NCBI GenBank assembly: GCA_022747635.1
Contig: JAKTNV010000009.1
Span: forward strand, 3,922,564-3,986,563
Source of the DNA: Hetaerina americana
Taxonomy: Eukaryota > Arthropoda > Insecta > Odonata > Calopterygidae
Length of the DNA: 64,000 nt
Reading direction: 5' to 3'
Shown here: piece after piece, positions 40,601 to 46,600 of the stretch
Position numbering within the stretch: position 1 is the first letter of the stretch
Layout: every line of letters begins with the position of its first letter
The notes under the pieces: model-generated
What the model saw: the letters and a program-made list of their open reading frames with translations, nothing else
Told to the model about the DNA's origin: nothing
The model's database searches: none
Translations under genes and position numbers: made by a program

Positions 40601-43600
40601 AGCTGATATTGTTTGGTTTTTTAATATGCCTTCCTTTTTTACTAAGAGTATTTATTTTTGTTTTTTAAGCTGTTGGAGATGCGTTGGGAGTGGACTGGGG
40701 AGAGCTTGTATCGGAGACGCGACTCAAAGCGAGTGCCGAGGAAGGGGAAGGTGCCGAGGATGACCCCGGCTCAGCCCTGGGCAAAAACTACTGGAGTGGA
40801 AGGAGCATATTGGCCCGGCTGGGTGTGTCGTTCCGCTATGCCGGGTCGCGCATCCTCAAAGAGTTGACGAAAAACAATGGGAAGAAGAAAAAGAAGACGT
40901 TGACGACGCCAGGGGAAGTGAAGGCTCATGGGGAGGAGGGAGATCAAGAGAAGGAGGTCGCGATAAAAGAAGAGAGCTTGAATGAAGGTAGTCAGCCCTT
41001 GTGTTCTAACGTGCAAAATCATTCTAGAGAAATAAAATATCACTTTACGATGCAACAATTTCAGGGTGTAAAAATCATTCGCCTTGACTGGGATTTGAAC
41101 CTGAATACCTTGGATGGCCATGCTCTTACGCTCTTGCATTGTTGCATTGTAATGCACATTTAGCGGATGACTCCGTTAAAAGTTACTGCCGAGGCATCTC
41201 TCGCAGTTTCTTCATCAATCATCCGTGAATGTCCCATGAACAAATAGGGTATTCAGTTCGAAAAACCATGGCATGTGGGATGAATTAACTGTGGAAGTTC
41301 CCCCCAAGTGATTTTAATTCTTCAGAGTGAAAGTGGAATGCTTCCACCAATTGATGCTGTGTTCAATTTATTACGATTGAAAAACAGAAAATGCAGAAAG
41401 CTAATGAACACTTTGTTGCCCCAGGCATAACTTAATGGAATTTACACAACATATTGAAATGAAATGAGTAACTTAGTAATTCCAGGCATACCTTATTTAG
41501 AACATGACTTGGGTGTTGACATTGGACGTCATCATCAGATGGTCCCCCAGAAGACAGCTTTGTATGTGTACCTTCTGAGCGGGGGAAGGGGGGGGGGTAA
41601 AAAGATGGTTTGCATGTGGAAGGGAGGGAAATGAAAGGGAAGTACATCTGTCGATCGTTGGCTGTTGATGGGGATTTGCTTGGGAGTGGGGGGATGGCCC
41701 CTGTGGGGAGGAGCACTGGACATAAAAGAGGGTCAGCCTTTATTTTCGAAGTGGAGAACTTCAGTTTCAAAGTCACTTTCGATGAGGTGATCTGCCAAGA
41801 GGGATGTGATGTTCCAATTCTTTACGCACGTTTTGTGTTCTTTTATCCCTTCTTTAAATTTCTGCCCCGTTTGCCCAATATATACAGGCTTAGTGGAACA
41901 CTCGGAGCACTTCATTATTCATACCCTCCACTCCTCTCGTCTTTCAGAACTCTCTCTTCGGCGTGGAGAGATCTTAAGGCATCAATCACTGTAAAAGGCA
42001 CGTTTAATTTTTTCTTTTGCTAAATTCTTGATTACCTTTTGAGAAATATTTCCTAGACAGAGCATTCGTACCATTTGGCAGTACGATCCTTCAATTATTC
42101 GGGGTTGTAAATGTTGATTACAGCTATTTCAGTAAGTTTCATTTTAATTACGTTTAGTTCCTTGTTTATTTTTTAAGCTGTGGAGTGCAATGTGCATTTA
42201 CTCATTTCATTTCAATAAGCGCTTTTGATTGACTGGAAAGAGCACCTAAATGTTCCCTTAGAGAGTTTTGAACCTAAAGACTGACATCTACAAAGCAGAT
42301 AAAGCCTGGGTCCATTACTCACTGCACTTCAAAGAAAGTTATGTTCCTAAGTAAGCAAGCCAGATATGGGAAAGAAGTCAATAATGACTTACAGTTTTGA
42401 TTTGCATAAATTCAGATGACTCGGAAAAGTTGAAGCCTCTAGTAAGAGGGAAATTCAGGGTGCCTCAACTCATCCATGCCAGCAGCCCTAGCTCTTTGAT
42501 GACTCAGCAAATCCGTTGATTTGCTGAGGTTTTGATGCTAGTCTGTGAGACGGACTATAGCTGTTTGTCTCTCCTACCTACCTGCTCCCCAAACACAAGT
42601 CTCTATGAATCAGTTTCCTCCCAGCAAGCTGCAGCCACTTCACTTGGGTCTTATTCTCTGAACGAAGTTGGTCACAGAAAAAGTTAAGTTCTGTATGCAA
42701 TTATTGCATTTTAAAATAAGGTGCTACAGAAACTCAGCGTACTGCATGGGATTTGGTACTTCTGTAACACAAGGGTCTTATCATGATTTGTTCTGAATGC
42801 ATTTTCATAAAGGACTTGATGCTCTTAAATGTATGGGTACATTGGAATTTTATTTTTAGCTTATTTATAACTACTATGTTAATTTGAATTTTGCTCATTT
42901 TCAATTCCCTCAAAAACAATATGCAACAATAATAATAATGGGTAATAATCTGCATTGGTATCCAGAGTGAACGTGGCTTTGTTTTGCTGCTCAAATAATA
43001 TTAAACGGAATATTTAAAAACAGGGAAAAGTTTTAATGTTGAGTCTTTTAAAGCAAGGTCTACAACTGCTTGCCTTTGGAACTCTTCCTAGGATTCTCAC
43101 TGGCCATTTTTGCAGTCTGAAGATGAAATGCTATGAGTGCTCCATATTTCAGTCTAGAATGCATACAAATGCATTGTGGGCAGGGAGAGCAGTAGAGGTG
43201 TCACCCAGGGTCACTCTTCTTCTCAGCATAGCATCCTTTGGCAACTTTTGAATTGCAAATATGACTTGCTTCTGCTATATTGTGACGTCATTTGCTTGTG
43301 TTGCTTGCTATGTCTTTGGTGCGGTGTCACTTGTGTTTCTGGCATTTGGAAATCTACTTGCTCATAAATGTTTCGCTATTTGTAAACCTCCGTTAGAATT
43401 GAAGTATAAATGTGATGAGTGTGTTGGACAAAGAAACACTACCTTTATAACACTCCCATGAATAATGCTGAAAAGGAAGTTTTTTACTTTTCAAAAATTA
43501 AGAAATGATGAAATGCATTTAAATTTGCCACATGGGGCTAGAATTTTTGTAAATATACCCTTCATTTCTGCAGAGACCAGTTGAAAGCTAATGTTTAAAT

Positions 43601-46600
43601 TTTTTATGTTTATCACATTTCATCTGTTTATCGGATTTGAGTTGTTCATTTTGATGCTACACTTCTAGAAGTCCTCAGGATAATCAGGATTACAAGGTAT
43701 TTCCCTAAAGTAGCTTGACTTGGTCAATTAAAAATGATTTGTTGCCAGAGTTGTTACATTCACTCATAAGTCTCTGAAGTAGCTCCACACACCACTGCCA
43801 GTTGGTTCTCCATGCCTCTTACACCTCCTGGAAGGCAGCACTCTGAATGCTGCTGAGCTCCCTTGTCACGGCCTGTTGTAACGCTTCCACCAAGCCGTGG
43901 TGTCATTCTTTCAGCACGAATTTGAGGCGGGAGAAGAGGAAGAAAGAAGAGGTGGGGCGTTTATAAAATATTTTAATCCTCCCTCACATGGTCGAGAAGC
44001 TCTTGGCAGATCTGCGTGCAAGTTTCCTTTCATTCATCCAAGAGCATCTGCGGGGCCAACTTCGTACACACCTTTCTTATGCTCACATTTTGGCCACAAG
44101 TCGATGTGCATCACTTTTAGAAATGCCAAGTTTATCAGAAACCATGCGAACATTTAATAGGTGATCCCGGGGATCCAACCAAGCCTTCGCTCTTGCAAGA
44201 TTTTTGTCACTTTTTGAGTTTGAATGGTGTCCTGAATGTTTGGCGTCTTCAGCATCTTCTCTACCCTCCCGAAACAATTTGCGCCACTCAAAAACTCCCA
44301 ATCACCGATGGCCATATCACCATAAGCTGCCTTGGGTGTGTAATCAGTCTCTTTCCTGGCTTTGCCCAGTTTCATGCAAAATTTGGTGGCCTGGCGCTGT
44401 TCCAATAACCATTTTATGACAGAGCATAATGAGATCATTTCATAAAGGTTTCACGTACAAACAATCCTCACTCAGCAAAGGCTGGGAGCCAACTGTTAGT
44501 GGCCGCCATCTTTCCTGAGACTCCCCCTCCCTCGAACCCAGCCAGGAAAACTGCCACCCGTCCGTCCGCCTATCCAGAAAAAAATTAGCATTACCTTTCT
44601 TGGGACAGATCTTTTATAGTGTAGAAATTTTCATAACCTGATCATCTCGTAGAAACCTAGGTACCAAATTCTGAATAAGTGGATTTAACCAAGTTTTTCC
44701 TAGGTATCTGTGATGGATATCTCCCCACAAATAAACCCTCAAGTGTGTTGCTATGTGAGAAGCAAGTGCATTGAGCTGGTGCATCAACTGGAAGGCACGT
44801 TAAGGAATAAAATGTTTTGCATGTTTGGGAACTTCAGGCGAAGAGGTGAAGAGTCAGGCAGCAGAGGAGGAGGGTGGTGAGCTTGGAGGGTCGCAACTCC
44901 CCCCTCCGGGTGCCGCAAATGCTGAAGAAGAATTGCCGCCGCCTGAAGAGGAGGAGACGCCAGAGGGGAAGGAGGGAGAAGAAGTGGAAGGGTTGCAGTT
45001 CCTCCACCCTGTGCCTGGGATACACGTGTCCATGCGGATAAGGCGACAGCGGCTACGCAACCTCTTCTCCTTTGCCACGCACAAAGGGCAGCACGGCATG
45101 GCCCTCTCGGCCCGTCGCGACCTCGCCATTAGGTTAGTGACTGAACATTTCAAAGCTTTTCAGAAATTATTACCTTGGTGGCTTGTATTGGTATTAAGTG
45201 AGTGTCACAGTTTCCATTTGTTTCATTTTAATATCTTGAAATGACTTAAATTAGTGAAACCATTATCTTGGTACTTAAAGACTCACAATATCATAAATGA
45301 ATGAAATATTTTTGACCCAGTCACTCTTACTCCTAGCCTGTCAACCAAAGTGTTTCCTGGTTTCGATGCAATTGTATAACACCAAAACTTTCTCTATATA
45401 TGTACATACATATATACAAGGTGCAGGGCTTAAATCCAGACAAATTTCAATTTGAATTTCTTACCTTATCGTAGTTTCACTGGAGGTCATGATAAGCGTT
45501 CTTGAAAGCTATAGGCGTCTAGTAAACAGTCATAGCCTCAAAATAACAAAGATGTTATGTACAAGTGCGGAGTATACAATCAAAGAGCCACTATTATCGA
45601 AAGTGTCATCACACTGGGCGTTATATTTCGAAATAGTTTGATTCTTCTGGTATCCCAGATCATATGACATTGTGGCTAAGTATAATGCTTCGGAGAAGTC
45701 TGGGGAAGGTGTCTCACTAACCCGGCGAGGAAATCTCATCCCAGGAAACCCGTACTTGTCCTGGTTTAAGCACCGCACCCTGTATATACAGGGTCGCACC
45801 CAAAAGTGGTAGGACTGATTTTTTTACAAGAATTTTATTGACGATATACTTGCATCGACTTAATAATCTTCAAAGTATGCTCCTTGAGCTGCTACAGACT
45901 TAGTATAACGTTGCTCCCATTCCCCGTACGCCCGCTGGAAATTTTCTTTGGGGATGCCGTTGATGACCCTCGTCGAAGCCTCTTGAACGGCCTTTATTGA
46001 GTCAAAACGTCATCCCTTGAGCTGTCTTTTCATCAGGGGGAAGAAGAAGAAGTCTGGTGGTGCCAGATCGGGAGAATAGGGCGAGTGCAGCAACGTGGCA
46101 ACGCCATATTTGGCCAGGAGCTGTCTGACAACGAGCGCGCCATGGCACGGCGCTTTGTCATGATGAAGCACCCAGCAGTTTGCATGGCCAAATCCTGTGA
46201 AATAATGCATTGGACGTTGGATGCAGACAGACCCAACTGGTCTGCAATTTCTTCACTGGTTAAGCGTCGGTCTGTGTTCAGCAGTGTCCTCACTCTGTCC
46301 ACATTCGTGTCGGTTCTTGCCATCGACAGCCATCCGGAGCGATGGTCGTCTTCAACGAGCTCCTTACCCTCTTTAAACAACTTGTGCCACTCAAATACTG
46401 TGGAACGGCTTAAAACAGTGTCCCCATAAGCCTGCTTGATCATATCGAGGGTCTCAGTTGCCTTCTTCCCAAGTTTCGCACAAAACTACATGGAATAACG
46501 TTGCTCTAAATTCAGATTCATTTTGTTTTCCGACGCGGACAAAAAACTTGCTTCACCGAAAACGGTGTCCTCACTCAACGACAGCCCGCAGGCAACTGAG